Shown here: in pieces, positions 48,492 through 56,866 of the stretch
Layout: every line of letters begins with the position of its first letter
Position numbering within the stretch: position 1 is the first letter of the stretch
Origin: Paenibacillus sp. FSL H3-0469
Lineage (GTDB): Bacteria > Bacillota > Bacilli > Paenibacillales > Paenibacillaceae
Direction of reading: 5' to 3'
Assembly: GCF_038051945.1 (NCBI RefSeq)
Contig: NZ_CP150302.1
Location: forward strand, 2,604,001 to 2,668,000
Length of the DNA: 64,000 nt
The notes under the pieces: model-generated
What the model was told of the DNA's origin: nothing
Databases searched by the model: none
What the model saw: only the letters and a program-made list of their open reading frames with translations
Program-made: the position numbers and the translations under genes

Positions 48492-49050
48492 CAGCAATCT
48501 CCACTTTCTCTAAATAGTTGTTCATTATTGTAGCATACCTGGCTGCGTTTTCACTAGGATATTGATACACTGAATCGCCGCAGAGTGGGATGTGATTGCA
48601 CTTTGTACAATAGAAATTGCATTCTCAGCTCTTAAGTAATGTTCTGCTGCACTTTATACAATTGATTCTCTCATTTAGTCTCCAATGACTCTCTTTTGCA
48701 GAATTCTAATGTACGAAGTGCAGCAGATTCAGTTTTCCGACGGATTGAGGGCAAATCTAATGTACAGAGTGCAGTTGAAACTCACTATTCCTCAGCCCAT
48801 GCTCTGAGAGTGAAGCCCTTTTAGTGGAAAAACTACAACTGTTGCTGGAAAAAGCGCCGAATATAAGGTTGTAATTGGAAAAACGACACTTAATTCGTTA
48901 CAAATTATTGATTCTGCGCATTCGGACCAAATTAGCTGCCCTAAATCCACTTACTGTTCGTCAGGGTACCGTTAGAGATTTATTAAGTGTATAAAATCCA
49001 ACTGCTTCCCCCTGCAGACAGGCTGTTCGTATACAATCAGGATGGCAGCC
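48492..49050. other. 559-bp gene-free stretch between comEA and comEB
   Basis: Holds a four-dyad element (48592-48779). Three TGGAAAAA motifs follow at 48825, 48846 and 48876, the first and third exactly 51 bp apart, with an ACTACAACT/AGGTTGTAATT stem between them. A degenerate single dyad is centred near 48994. No gene and no clear comEA terminator are seen. Confidence 0.6.
48592..48779. repeat. Four-dyad symmetric intergenic element, copy 3
   Basis: Dyads centred at 48603, 48654, 48716 and 48767 with 51, 62 and 51 bp spacing. Pair orientation is the same as in the copies at 3561 and 40382. Units at 48716 and 48767 have the core TGTAC-NNN-GTGCA. Confidence 0.75.
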
Positions 49051-49788
49051 TTAAAAAGTCACCAGCGGCTTCAGCTTCTCCAGCAGCTTGAGGCCGATGC
49101 CCTTCACCTTCCCTAGATCGTTCGCGCTGCGGAATGCGCCCTTGCTGCTGCGGTAGTCGATAATCGCCTGCGCCTTTTTCTCCCCGATGCCCGGCAGGTC
49201 CATCAGGGCCTTGGCATCGGCAGTGTTCACATTAATCCGGCCGTCATCCGCTGCCGGGGCTGCAATGCCAGTGGCTTCGGCTCCCGCTGTTGCAGTGGCC
49301 GCTCCATTGCTAGGTGTTCCTCCATTGGTGACCGCACCATCAACAACTCCGCTACCCGCCGCGCTTGCATCATTCCCGCCTGCAGCTCCATTGCCAGTCA
49401 CACTCCCGCCAGCTCTTGTATCCACTGTTACACCACCCGTGGCAGCATTTCCAGTTACTCCACTACTCGCCCCACCTGCCACACTCCCGCCTACCGCTCC
49501 ATTCCCCGCCATACCGCCACCAGCTGCCTCGCCACTTGCCCCTCCACTACTATCCACAGCACCTGCACCTACCGCCTTCCCATCCGCCACACTCCCGCCA
49601 GCTGCCCCGTCCGCGGAACTCTCGCCATCAGTGCCTTCGTCTGCCACTCCCAGCGCCTGCGCCATTCCGGCATTCAGCGTTGACCATCCGGCAATGCCGG
49701 CGTCCTGTGCTCTGTGGTCTGCGGCCCACACCAGACCGCCGCCCAGCAGCGCGGCGGTGATGGCGCAGATGATCATTCTTTTATCCAT
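49051..49788 (-). CDS. comEA: Competence protein ComEA with a long low-complexity linker
   Basis: Membrane-anchored receptor for double-stranded DNA in transformation. 245 aa. One N-terminal membrane segment (about 6-24), then about 140 residues almost only of Gly, Ala, Ser, Val, Thr and Asn. The C-terminal helix-hairpin-helix pair is intact (INVNTADAKALMDLPGIGEKKAQAIIDYR and DLGKVKGIGLKLLEKLKP). The SLBB domain normally found between anchor and HhH in Bacillus ComEA is not recognisable. Start ATG behind GAGGGAGG. Divergent from comER, as usual. Confidence 0.93.
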   Translation of the reverse strand: MDKRMIICAITAALLGGGLVWAADHRAQDAGIAGWSTLNAGMAQALGVADEGTDGESSADGAAGGSVADGKAVGAGAVDSSGGASGEAAGGGMAGNGAVGGSVAGGASSGVTGNAATGGVTVDTRAGGSVTGNGAAGGNDASAAGSGVVDGAVTNGGTPSNGAATATAGAEATGIAAPAADDGRINVNTADAKALMDLPGIGEKKAQAIIDYRSSKGAFRSANDLGKVKGIGLKLLEKLKPLVTF

Positions 49789-49926
49789 CAGGTTGTCCTC
49801 CCTCATCGAACTGGAATTTTATTCAAAAATCCGGTTAAAACCTGTCATTGGTCCAAGTCTGGCCTGCATACACTTAACGAAGAGTATTCCTGTAAGCCAG
49901 CAGCATAAGAAAGGAGGTACCACAGG

Positions 49927-50778
49927 ATGAAAGTGGGATTTATCGGAACAGGCAGCATGGGAAGTCTGCTGATCGACACCTTCCTTCGGTCGGGAGCCCT
50001 TGATCCATGTGACGTGATGGCCAGCAACCGCAGCCCGGGCAGGCTGATGGAGCTGAAGAAGCTTCATCCCGGAATTACGATATGCTCCGGCAACATCGAA
50101 GCCGCCTCAGAGAGCGACCTCGTGCTCCTGTGCGTCAAGCCTTTGCAGTTCAAGCGGGTAACCGATGAGATCGCCCCTTATCTGCGCAGCGACCAGATCG
50201 TTGTATCTATTACAAGCCCTGTGCAGCTCTACCATCTGGAATCGGTCCTGCCCTCCAAGGTCGCCAAAATCATTCCCAGCATCACCCATTCCGTCAGAGG
50301 CGGGAGTTCGCTGTGCATTTTCGGAAGCCGATTAAATAAAAAAGACAGGCTGCTGCTGCTCCAGCTATTCTCCTGCATTGGAGTTCCGGAGGAGATTCCT
50401 GAGGGTCATACGCGGATTGCCTCGGATTTCTCCAGCTGCGGTCCAGCCTTTCTGAGCTATTTCCTGGAGCGGTGGATTGAAGCGGCTGTAGAAGCAACCG
50501 GCATCGACGAAGCCCTGGTCACCCGGCTGGCGGGTGAGATGCTGCTGGGTACGGGTAAGCTGCTGACCGAAGGCTCATTCACCCCGCAGGAGCTCCAGGA
50601 ACGGGTTGCCGTCCGCGGTGGCATTACCGCGCAAGCCCTGAATCACTTGCAGACCAGTCTGGAGGGGGTATTTGAACGCCTGATTACCACCACACACGAC
50701 AAGTACGATGAGGATGTGGAAAAGCTCGACGAGCTGTTCGGGCTGGGCAGTATCGCGCAGAGCCGACTCGACCGCTAG
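49927..50778 (+). CDS. comER: Late competence protein ComER (ProC-like)
   Basis: Pyrroline-5-carboxylate-reductase-like protein of 283 aa encoded divergently from the comE genes. Rossmann fold at the N-terminus (MKVGFIGTGSMGSLLIDTFL), NRSPGRLMELK, LLCVKPLQF, and the ProC C-terminal helical domain with SSCGPAFLSYFLERWIEAAVEATG. AAAGGAGGT precedes the ATG. Biochemical role in competence is not established, and true proline synthesis is less likely given the context. Confidence 0.92.
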   Translation: MKVGFIGTGSMGSLLIDTFLRSGALDPCDVMASNRSPGRLMELKKLHPGITICSGNIEAASESDLVLLCVKPLQFKRVTDEIAPYLRSDQIVVSITSPVQLYHLESVLPSKVAKIIPSITHSVRGGSSLCIFGSRLNKKDRLLLLQLFSCIGVPEEIPEGHTRIASDFSSCGPAFLSYFLERWIEAAVEATGIDEALVTRLAGEMLLGTGKLLTEGSFTPQELQERVAVRGGITAQALNHLQTSLEGVFERLITTTHDKYDEDVEKLDELFGLGSIAQSRLDR

Positions 50779-50867
50779 CAAAATGCATCCATTAGCAGGG
50801 CCATTTCCTCCATAGGGCAATCAGCGGTCCCCTCCACCTCCGTAGAGAGCGCCCCGAAACCAAGAAA

Positions 50868-50900
50868 GCCCGCAGCACGGATACCTCCGTTGCTGCGGGC
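50868..50900 (-). terminator. Terminator of leuS
   Basis: GCCCGCAGCA/TGCTGCGGGC stem followed on the minus strand by TTTCTT, 18 bp after the leuS stop. Confidence 0.85.
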
Positions 50901-50917
50901 AGAATTGCGTTCTTCGC

Positions 50918-53347
50918 TTAACCCACTACGATATTTACCAGCTTGCCGGGAACGGCAATGATTTTGCGTACGGTTTTGCCTTCGACAGCCGCCTTCACAT
51001 TCGGCAGAGCCAGGGCGTGGTCCTGCATCTCCTGCTGGCCCATATCCGCCGGAATCAGCGCGCGTTGGACGATTTTACCGTTCACCTGAACCACGATCTC
51101 AACCTCAGCATCTACAGTCAAGGCTTCATCATAGGCTGGCCAGGCAACATAGCTGATGCTTCCTTCATGGCCCAGCAGTTCCCACAACTCTTCGGCAATA
51201 TGCGGTGCCAGCGGGGACAGCATCTGCACGAAATGTTCAGCTGCTTCCTTGGACAGACTCTCCTGCTTATAAGCGTCATTGATGAAGATCATCAGCTGGC
51301 TGATCGCCGTATTGAAGCGCAGCAGCTCGAAATCCTCAGTGACCTTCTTCAGCGTCTTATGCCAGGTGCGTTTGAATTCATCCGTGCCGCCGCCCTCTGT
51401 AATCTTCGCGCTGAGGCTACCGTCTTCATTCACGAACAGGCGCCATACGCGGGAGAGGAAGCGGTGAATGCCTTCGACGCCCTTCTCGTTCCAAGGCTTG
51501 GTGGCCTCCAGCGGCCCCATGAACATCTCATAGACGCGCAGGGTATCTGCCCCGTAAGCTTCCACGATCTCATCCGGGTTAATGACATTGCCGCGCGATT
51601 TACTCATCTTCTCATTGTTGTTCCCCAGGATCATTCCTTGGTTGACCAGCTTGTGGAACGGCTCCTTGGTATCGACTACGCCGATATCATAGAGTACCTT
51701 ATGCCAGAAACGGGCATACAACAGGTGAAGCACCGCATGCTCCGCTCCGCCGATGTACAGGTCGACCGGCAGCCATTCCTTTTGCTTCTCCGGTGAACAC
51801 AGCTCCTGATCGTTATGCGGATCGATATAGCGCAGGTAGTACCAGCAGCTGCCGGCCCATTGCGGCATGGTGTTGGTCTCGCGGCGGGCCTTCATGCCGG
51901 TCTCGGGATCAAAGGTCTCCACCCACTCGGTCACATTCGCCAGCGGAGATTCACCGGTGCCCGATGGCTTGATCGCATCCACATCCGGCAGAACCAGCGG
52001 CAGCTGATCCACAGGCACAGTCTTCATCGTGCCGTCTTCCAGGTGCAGAATCGGAATCGGCTCGCCCCAGTAACGCTGGCGGCTGAACAGCCAGTCGCGC
52101 AGGCGGTAGGTTACTTTGCCCTTACCGCTGCCCTTCTCTTCCAGCCAGGCGATCATCTGAGCCATCGCTTCAGTATTGGACAGGCCGTCGAGGAATCCCG
52201 AATTGACATGCGGACCGTCACCGGAGTAGGCTTCTTCTTCGATATTGCCGCCCTGCACCACTTCGATGATGTTCAGGCCGAACTGCTTGGCGAACTCCCA
52301 GTCACGGGCGTCATGGCCCGGAACGGCCATAATTGCTCCGGTTCCGTATCCGGCCAGCACGTAGTCGGCAATCCAGATTGGCACCTGCGCGCCGTTCACC
52401 GGATTAATCGCATACGCGCCGGTGAATACACCGCTTTTCTCCTTCGCCAGATCCGTGCGTTCCAGATCGCTCTTGCGCGAAGCCTTGTCGCGGTATTCGG
52501 CAACGGCGGCCTTCTGCTCCTCTGTGGTAATAGCATCCACCAGCTTATGCTCCGGTGCGAGTACGCAATAGCTTGCTCCGAACAGGGTATCGGGACGGGT
52601 AGTGAACACTTCAAGCACAGCGTCATGGCCCTCTATCGCAAAAGTTACCTCAGCACCGGTCGATTTGCCGATCCAGTTGCGCTGCATATCCTTGATGCTC
52701 TCTTCCCAGTCCAGTTCCTCCAGATCCTCCAGCAGGCGGTCGGCGTATTCGGTAATCTTCAGAATCCACTGGCGCATCGGTCTTCGGACGACGGGATGGC
52801 CGCCGCGCTCGCTTTTGCCGTCGATGACTTCTTCGTTCGCCAGAACGGTTCCCAGCGCCTCACACCAGTTCACCGAAACTTCGGCTACATAAGCGAGTCC
52901 GCGGTTATAGAGCTGGATGAAAATCCACTGCGTCCACTTGTAGTACCCCGGATCGGTCGTGCTGATCTCACGGTCCCAGTCGTAGGAGAAGCCCAGCGAC
53001 TTGATCTGGCGGCGGAAATTGTCAATATTCTTGAAGGTAATATCACGCGGATGCTGCCCGGTATCCATCGCATACTGCTCAGCCGGAAGTCCGAAGGCAT
53101 CCCAGCCCATCGGGTGCAGCACGTTGTAGCCGCGCATCCGCTTGAAGCGGGACACGATGTCGGTGGCGGTATAGCCTTCCGGGTGGCCTACGTGCAGTCC
53201 TGCGCCGGAAGGATACGGGAACATATCCAGGGCGTAGAACTTTGGCTTGCCTGATTCTTCACTTGTCTTAAAGGTTTTGTTCTCGTCCCAGAACTTCTGC
53301 CATTTCGGCTCGATGGTCTGGGCGCGGTATCCAATATTGTCGCTCAT
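50918..53347 (-). CDS. leuS: Leucyl-tRNA synthetase
   Basis: Class I synthetase that charges tRNA-Leu. 809 aa. The HIGH-type motif is in [16 protein letters not shown], the editing (CP1) domain spans about 225-420 with [12 protein letters not shown], and the KMSKS motif is [11 protein letters not shown]-terminal anticodon-binding and LeuS-specific domains are complete. AAGGAGG lies before the ATG. Its T-box leader ends more than 830 bp upstream, separated by a repeat array, which is unusual. Confidence 0.98.
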   Translation of the reverse strand: MSDNIGYRAQTIEPKWQKFWDENKTFKTSEESGKPKFYALDMFPYPSGAGLHVGHPEGYTATDIVSRFKRMRGYNVLHPMGWDAFGLPAEQYAMDTGQHPRDITFKNIDNFRRQIKSLGFSYDWDREISTTDPGYYKWTQWIFIQLYNRGLAYVAEVSVNWCEALGTVLANEEVIDGKSERGGHPVVRRPMRQWILKITEYADRLLEDLEELDWEESIKDMQRNWIGKSTGAEVTFAIEGHDAVLEVFTTRPDTLFGASYCVLAPEHKLVDAITTEEQKAAVAEYRDKASRKSDLERTDLAKEKSGVFTGAYAINPVNGAQVPIWIADYVLAGYGTGAIMAVPGHDARDWEFAKQFGLNIIEVVQGGNIEEEAYSGDGPHVNSGFLDGLSNTEAMAQMIAWLEEKGSGKGKVTYRLRDWLFSRQRYWGEPIPILHLEDGTMKTVPVDQLPLVLPDVDAIKPSGTGESPLANVTEWVETFDPETGMKARRETNTMPQWAGSCWYYLRYIDPHNDQELCSPEKQKEWLPVDLYIGGAEHAVLHLLYARFWHKVLYDIGVVDTKEPFHKLVNQGMILGNNNEKMSKSRGNVINPDEIVEAYGADTLRVYEMFMGPLEATKPWNEKGVEGIHRFLSRVWRLFVNEDGSLSAKITEGGGTDEFKRTWHKTLKKVTEDFELLRFNTAISQLMIFINDAYKQESLSKEAAEHFVQMLSPLAPHIAEELWELLGHEGSISYVAWPAYDEALTVDAEVEIVVQVNGKIVQRALIPADMGQQEMQDHALALPNVKAAVEGKTVRKIIAVPGKLVNIVVG

Positions 53348-53427
53348 CTTGTGCTCCTCCTTGGAGTGTTGCTGTATTAGGTAACTCTATTGTAAAAAAG
53401 ACTGTAAATAAGGGTCACTGCAGAAAG

Positions 53428-53529
53428 TTTTGGGCTTCCGCCCGCTGTTATACTCGGATTTCTGATTATAAGCTTCAGGGTAGAAATCCGAGTATAAAGG
53501 CGGCCACTAACGTTGCTACAGCTCCAAAA
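53428..53529. repeat. Covarying hairpin element, copy B
   Basis: Perfect 15-bp inner stem TATACTCGGATTTCT (53449-53463) with its complement (53482-53496), and outer stem TTTTGG.GCT with AGC.CCAAAA. It aligns with 40037-40143 in the same orientation. Confidence 0.7.
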
Positions 53530-53634
53530 TTTCTTTCCGTTCCTTTATATTTACATAAAATCTGTAATAACCAATTCACTTGCCCAGTGCAACAGCAAAG
53601 CCCAATATCCGCCCATGATTCGCCGGGCTAACTA

Positions 53635-54030
53635 TGCTGTTTTTCACATACATTGAGGCCGTGTGCCTGCTTTCGAGCACAATGTATGTTGTTTTTCATA
53701 TACATTGAGGCCGTGTGCCTGCTTTCGAGCACAATGTATGCTGTTTTCCACACACATTCAGGCTGTGTGCCTGCTTTCGAGCACAATGTATGTTGTTTTC
53801 CACATACATTCAGGCCATGTTCCTGCTTTCGAGCACAATGTATGCTGTTTTTCACATACATTGAGGCCGTGTGCCTGCTTTCGAGCACAATGTATGCTGT
53901 TTTTCATATACATTCAGGCCGTGTGCCTGCTTTCGAGCACAATGTATGCTGTTTTTCACATACATTCAGGCTGCGTGTATGCTTTCGAGCACAATGTATG
54001 CTGTTTTTCACATACATTCAGGCCGTGTGC
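53635..54030. repeat. 52-bp tandem repeat array, 7.6 units
   Basis: Units begin at 53635, 53687, 53739, 53791, 53843, 53895, 53947 and 53999 (partial), each starting TGYTGTTTT and ending GAGCACAATGTA. They differ by only a few bases. Within each unit TACATT pairs with AATGTA and GTGC with GCAC, so every unit can form a hairpin. There are no unique spacers, so it is not a CRISPR. The 52-bp period breaks the reading frame. Confidence 0.95.
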
Positions 54031-54155
54031 CGCTATACCAACCGATTGTATTCGGTTTTAACCAGAATTTCAGTCACGTTCAGCATCATAGTCATTCTAC
54101 GAAACTTTCCAAGAACTCTTATTCACAAATTTACACACAGCTTTTTCACAGCAAC

Positions 54156-54173
54156 AGGAAACTATAGTTTCCT
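54156..54173. promoter_or_regulatory. Perfect 18-bp palindrome upstream of the repeat array
   Basis: AGGAAACTATAGTTTCCT, nine perfect base pairs without a loop, 9 bp from the T-box terminator T run. Could be a protein-binding site; no regulator is known. Confidence 0.4.
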
Positions 54174-54181
54174 ATTACAGC

Positions 54182-54470
54182 AAAAAACCTCCCATCCCTA
54201 GCGTATAATCGCTAGGGACGAGAGGTTTGAATTCCCGTGGTACCACCCTAGTTAGCGGCGGACATTCTTTGTCCGGCACTCACTTTGACACCCTGTATCG
54301 GGGGTGAGCCGACGTCGGTTCACTCGCATGTCTCCCTAAGGGACCTGCGGCTCGCGCCATTACTCGGAGGTGAGTTCACTGCGGCCCGTTAACCGGCTCG
54401 CACCTTAGGTGCCGGCTCTCTGCAATAACGGTCTCACGAATTAATACTCCTCTTCATCGCACTGCTATGA
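54182..54470 (-). ncRNA. Leucyl T-box riboswitch leader
   Basis: Reads on the minus strand. Stem I starts GATGAAGAGGAGTA and carries the specifier region GAACTCACC, where CTC (54372-54374) is a Leu codon. The T-box motif AGGGTGGTACCACGGGAA is at 54232-54249, followed by a strong terminator (CCCTAGCG/CGCTAGGG within a longer stem) and a T run at 54182-54187. Uncharged tRNA-Leu would favour the antiterminator. The only gene it can serve is leuS, which begins over 830 bp downstream. Confidence 0.93.
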
Positions 54471-54605
54471 TAACTCTTCTTATCGTAATATTCACCACAT
54501 TATAACCAAAAGATACATGTACCGTCAATCCTTTCACCCGAAGTCGCGGCGAAGAAGCCGCCATTGCCCATGTAACTGAAGCGGCGGCGGGATCGGCTGC
54601 CGCTT

Positions 54606-55673
54606 CTACGCCGGCCTTCTGCGGATATAATAGCCGATGATATGCTGAATGACCACCTTGGCGGCAGCGAAGAAAGGAACAGCCAGAATCAGGCCGATCA
54701 TTCCGGCGATCTCCCCGCCGACCAGCAGCGCGAAGATAATCAGCAGCGGATGCAGATGCAGCTTCCGTCCTACAACCTGCGGAGAGATCACGTTGCTCTC
54801 CAGCATTTGGCACAGGGTGTTCACCACCGCCACCAGCAGAACAAGGCGCCAGGACAAGGTCGAAGCCATAACAATAGCCGGAGCCGCCCCCAGGAACGGA
54901 CCCATATACGGAATAATGTTGAATACCGCAACAACACAGGCGAACAGCAGCGCATAAGGCATGCCGATAATTGCGTAGCCGATATAAGCGAGCACGCCGA
55001 TGATGATGCAGACGAGAAACTGCCCGCGGATATAGTTGCCGAGCGCTTCATCAATATCTTTTAACAGCATCACAATCGACTTGCGGCGCGAACGGGGCAG
55101 GCAGGATACCACCATCCGTTCGAACACCTCGAAGTCCTTCAGAATATAGAACACGAGAAAAGGCACAATGAATGCGTTGAACAGCACGCCAATGGTCGAA
55201 GCGATATTATTAAGGAAGTGGGAGATGCCTTCGGCCAGGCGGTTCTCCAGCTGATAGAACCAGTTATTCATTCCCGTCTCCACGCCGGGCGGAATCAGCC
55301 TGGAATTCATGCCCTTCATCAGCCCCTGCGCGTGCAGCGTCATCTCCGGCAGATGCTCATTCAGCTCCTCCAGCTGTTCAATGAACATCGGGATCAGGTT
55401 GATCAGGATCACCGCAAGCGAGGTCAGGAACACCGCATAGATCAGCAGGACAGCTACGCTGCGCGGCATTTTTCTTCTGGAGAGCATAGTGACCACCGGA
55501 TTCAGCACATAGGAGATAATCATGGCGGCCAGGAACGGGGCCAGGATTGCTTTTAGAAACTGGAATACCCCATTCAGCATCGGACGGAGCAGCCAGACGA
55601 AATATAGAATAATCAGTGAGAGCAGCACGCCGGTCATCCAGCGGAGCCATTTACTGCGGAACCACTCCTCCAT
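54606..55673 (-). CDS. AI-2E family transporter (PerM/YrrI-like membrane protein)
   Basis: 355-aa membrane protein with about seven or eight predicted segments. Two or three lie in the first 110 residues, a hydrophilic loop spans about 100-150, and the rest cluster at about 160-340. The conserved FNIIPYMGPFLGAAPAIVMA and SNVISPQVVGRKLHLHPLLIIFALLVGGEIAG stretches are family hallmarks. The family was named for autoinducer-2 export, but many members act as other exporters or antiporters. AGGAGGGAG precedes the ATG. It has no clear terminator before the T-box leader. Confidence 0.93.
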   Translation of the reverse strand: MEEWFRSKWLRWMTGVLLSLIILYFVWLLRPMLNGVFQFLKAILAPFLAAMIISYVLNPVVTMLSRRKMPRSVAVLLIYAVFLTSLAVILINLIPMFIEQLEELNEHLPEMTLHAQGLMKGMNSRLIPPGVETGMNNWFYQLENRLAEGISHFLNNIASTIGVLFNAFIVPFLVFYILKDFEVFERMVVSCLPRSRRKSIVMLLKDIDEALGNYIRGQFLVCIIIGVLAYIGYAIIGMPYALLFACVVAVFNIIPYMGPFLGAAPAIVMASTLSWRLVLLVAVVNTLCQMLESNVISPQVVGRKLHLHPLLIIFALLVGGEIAGMIGLILAVPFFAAAKVVIQHIIGYYIRRRPA

Positions 55674-55770
55674 AATCTCCCTCCTGAACGTGTACAGCCC
55701 TTAACCATCATGCCTAATAGTATGTGTGGGAGGGGAATGAAATACTCTGCTCTGCAAAAAATTGGTTTTT

Positions 55771-55800
55771 TGTTATTTTAGTTCGCAGGTTGGTATAGTG
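55771..55800 (+). promoter_or_regulatory. Candidate promoter of the GH16 gene
   Basis: TTGTTA, an 18-bp spacer and TATAGT, 65 bp before the start codon. Confidence 0.4.
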
Positions 55801-55829
55801 GCCGGGTTCAAGGTTCGCTACAATCATAT

Positions 55830-55844
55830 TGTAAAGCGCTTACA
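55830..55844. promoter_or_regulatory. cre-like operator before the GH16 gene
   Basis: TGTAAAGCGCTTACA, an almost perfect palindrome with the central GCGC of catabolite-responsive elements, just downstream of the candidate -10. Predicts CcpA or a LacI-family repressor. Confidence 0.6.
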
Positions 55845-55865
55845 TTATTGAGGAGGGTATTGTAT

Positions 55866-56591
55866 ATGAGGAGAAAGCTACACAAGTTATTCGGTGCAGG
55901 GATGACCCTGCTGCTTGCCGGTCTGCTGACAGGAGCTCCGTCTGTTTCGGCGGCCACCGTCTTTAATGAGCCTCTGACTTACTTCAACCCCGCAACCTGG
56001 CAAAAAGCAGACGGTTACTCGAACGGCTCCATGTTCAACTGTACCTGGCGTGCGAATAATATCTCATTCACCAGCGGCGGACAGCTTCGTCTGGCCCTGA
56101 CCAGTCCCAGCAATAATAAATTTGACGGCGCGGAATACCGCTCTGTCTACAAGTACGGCTACGGCAAATACGAGGTCAGCATGAAGCCGGCCAAGAACAG
56201 CGGGATCGTCTCCTCCTTCTTCACCTACACCGGGCCTTCAGATGGGACACCTTGGGATGAGATCGATATTGAGTTCCTCGGCAAGGACACCACCAAGGTC
56301 CAGTTCAACTATTACACCAATGGCGTTGGCGGCCATGAGCAGATTGTCAATCTTGGCTTTGATGCTTCCCAGAGCTATCATACGTACGCCTTCGACTGGC
56401 AGCCGGGTTATATTAAATGGTATGTAGACGGGGTCCTGAAGCATACGGCCACCAGCAACATCCCCTCCCGGCCCGGTAAAATCATGATGAACCTCTGGAA
56501 CGGAACGGGGGTAGATTCCTGGCTCGGTTCCTATAATGGGGCGAACCCTCTGTACGCCTATTACGATTGGCTGAAATTCACAGGCAACTAA
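55866..56591 (+). CDS. GH16 endo-beta-1,3-1,4-glucanase (lichenase)
   Basis: Secreted enzyme that cuts mixed-linkage beta-glucan. 241 aa from the ATG behind GAGGAGGG; an ATG six codons earlier is less likely. A signal peptide (about 1-29) precedes the jelly-roll domain. The catalytic motif is DEIDIEFLG (nucleophile and acid/base Glu), with the lichenase-typical [20 protein letters not shown] and [24 protein letters not shown]. Full length for Bacillus-type lichenases. Monocistronic with a cre-like site and a terminator. Confidence 0.96.
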   Translation: MRRKLHKLFGAGMTLLLAGLLTGAPSVSAATVFNEPLTYFNPATWQKADGYSNGSMFNCTWRANNISFTSGGQLRLALTSPSNNKFDGAEYRSVYKYGYGKYEVSMKPAKNSGIVSSFFTYTGPSDGTPWDEIDIEFLGKDTTKVQFNYYTNGVGGHEQIVNLGFDASQSYHTYAFDWQPGYIKWYVDGVLKHTATSNIPSRPGKIMMNLWNGTGVDSWLGSYNGANPLYAYYDWLKFTGN

Positions 56592-56607
56592 CTTGCAGGC
56601 AGGTGAT

Positions 56608-56649
56608 GGACCCCGGCGATGCGCAAGCGGCATCCGCCGGGGTCCTTTT
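56608..56649 (+). terminator. Terminator of the GH16 gene
   Basis: GGACCCCGGCG/CGCCGGGGTCC-type stem followed by TTTT, 17 bp after the stop codon. Confidence 0.85.
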
Positions 56650-56819
56650 GTCAATGCGGATCATTGCGGAGCATCTTCAATATTTGTTATTCCAATCGCC
56701 ACATTGTTATGGCGGCTGCAGCCGCCCTTCTGTACGATATATAGAAGAATGCAGCACAGGAGGAACAGAATTGTTGGAGCCGCCGCCAGGTACGTTGGCC
56801 GGAGCCCATGTGTATCTAC

Positions 56820-56856
56820 GACAAGAAACCGCCTTATATTGAGGCGGTTTCTTGTC
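56820..56856. terminator. Hairpin terminator between the GH16 and binding-protein genes
   Basis: GACAAGAAACCGCC/GGCGGTTTCTTGTC, a perfect 14-bp stem placed 11 bp after the minus-strand binding-protein stop. The T run is only internal, so efficiency is uncertain. Confidence 0.65.
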
Positions 56857-56866
56857 CCTGCGGCAT

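Larger units (their letters stand above)
53348..54605. other. 1.26-kb gene-free leader region of leuS
   Basis: From the leuS start outward it contains a covarying hairpin element (53428-53529), a 52-bp tandem array (53635-54030), a perfect 18-bp palindrome (54156-54173) and a leucyl T-box (54182-54470). Open frames in the array arise from the repeat and are not credible genes. Confidence 0.8.

Noticed and set aside
51815..53254. 479-codon open frame opposite leuS
   Set aside because: Antisense shadow; the amino-acid content (rich in His, Arg, Leu, Gln) reflects reversed leuS codons.
53635..54030. Array considered as a CRISPR
   Set aside because: Repeats are directly adjacent with no unique spacers, and no cas genes are present.
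53628..54201. Several 86-182 codon frames in the 52-bp tandem array, rich in Cys and Phe
   Set aside because: The array is open in several frames by chance of the repeat; 52 is not a multiple of 3 and there is no ribosome site or domain.
54182..54470. T-box considered to control the AI-2E-family gene at 54606
   Set aside because: That gene lies upstream of the T-box on the same strand, so it cannot be the target; the Leu specifier also points to leuS.
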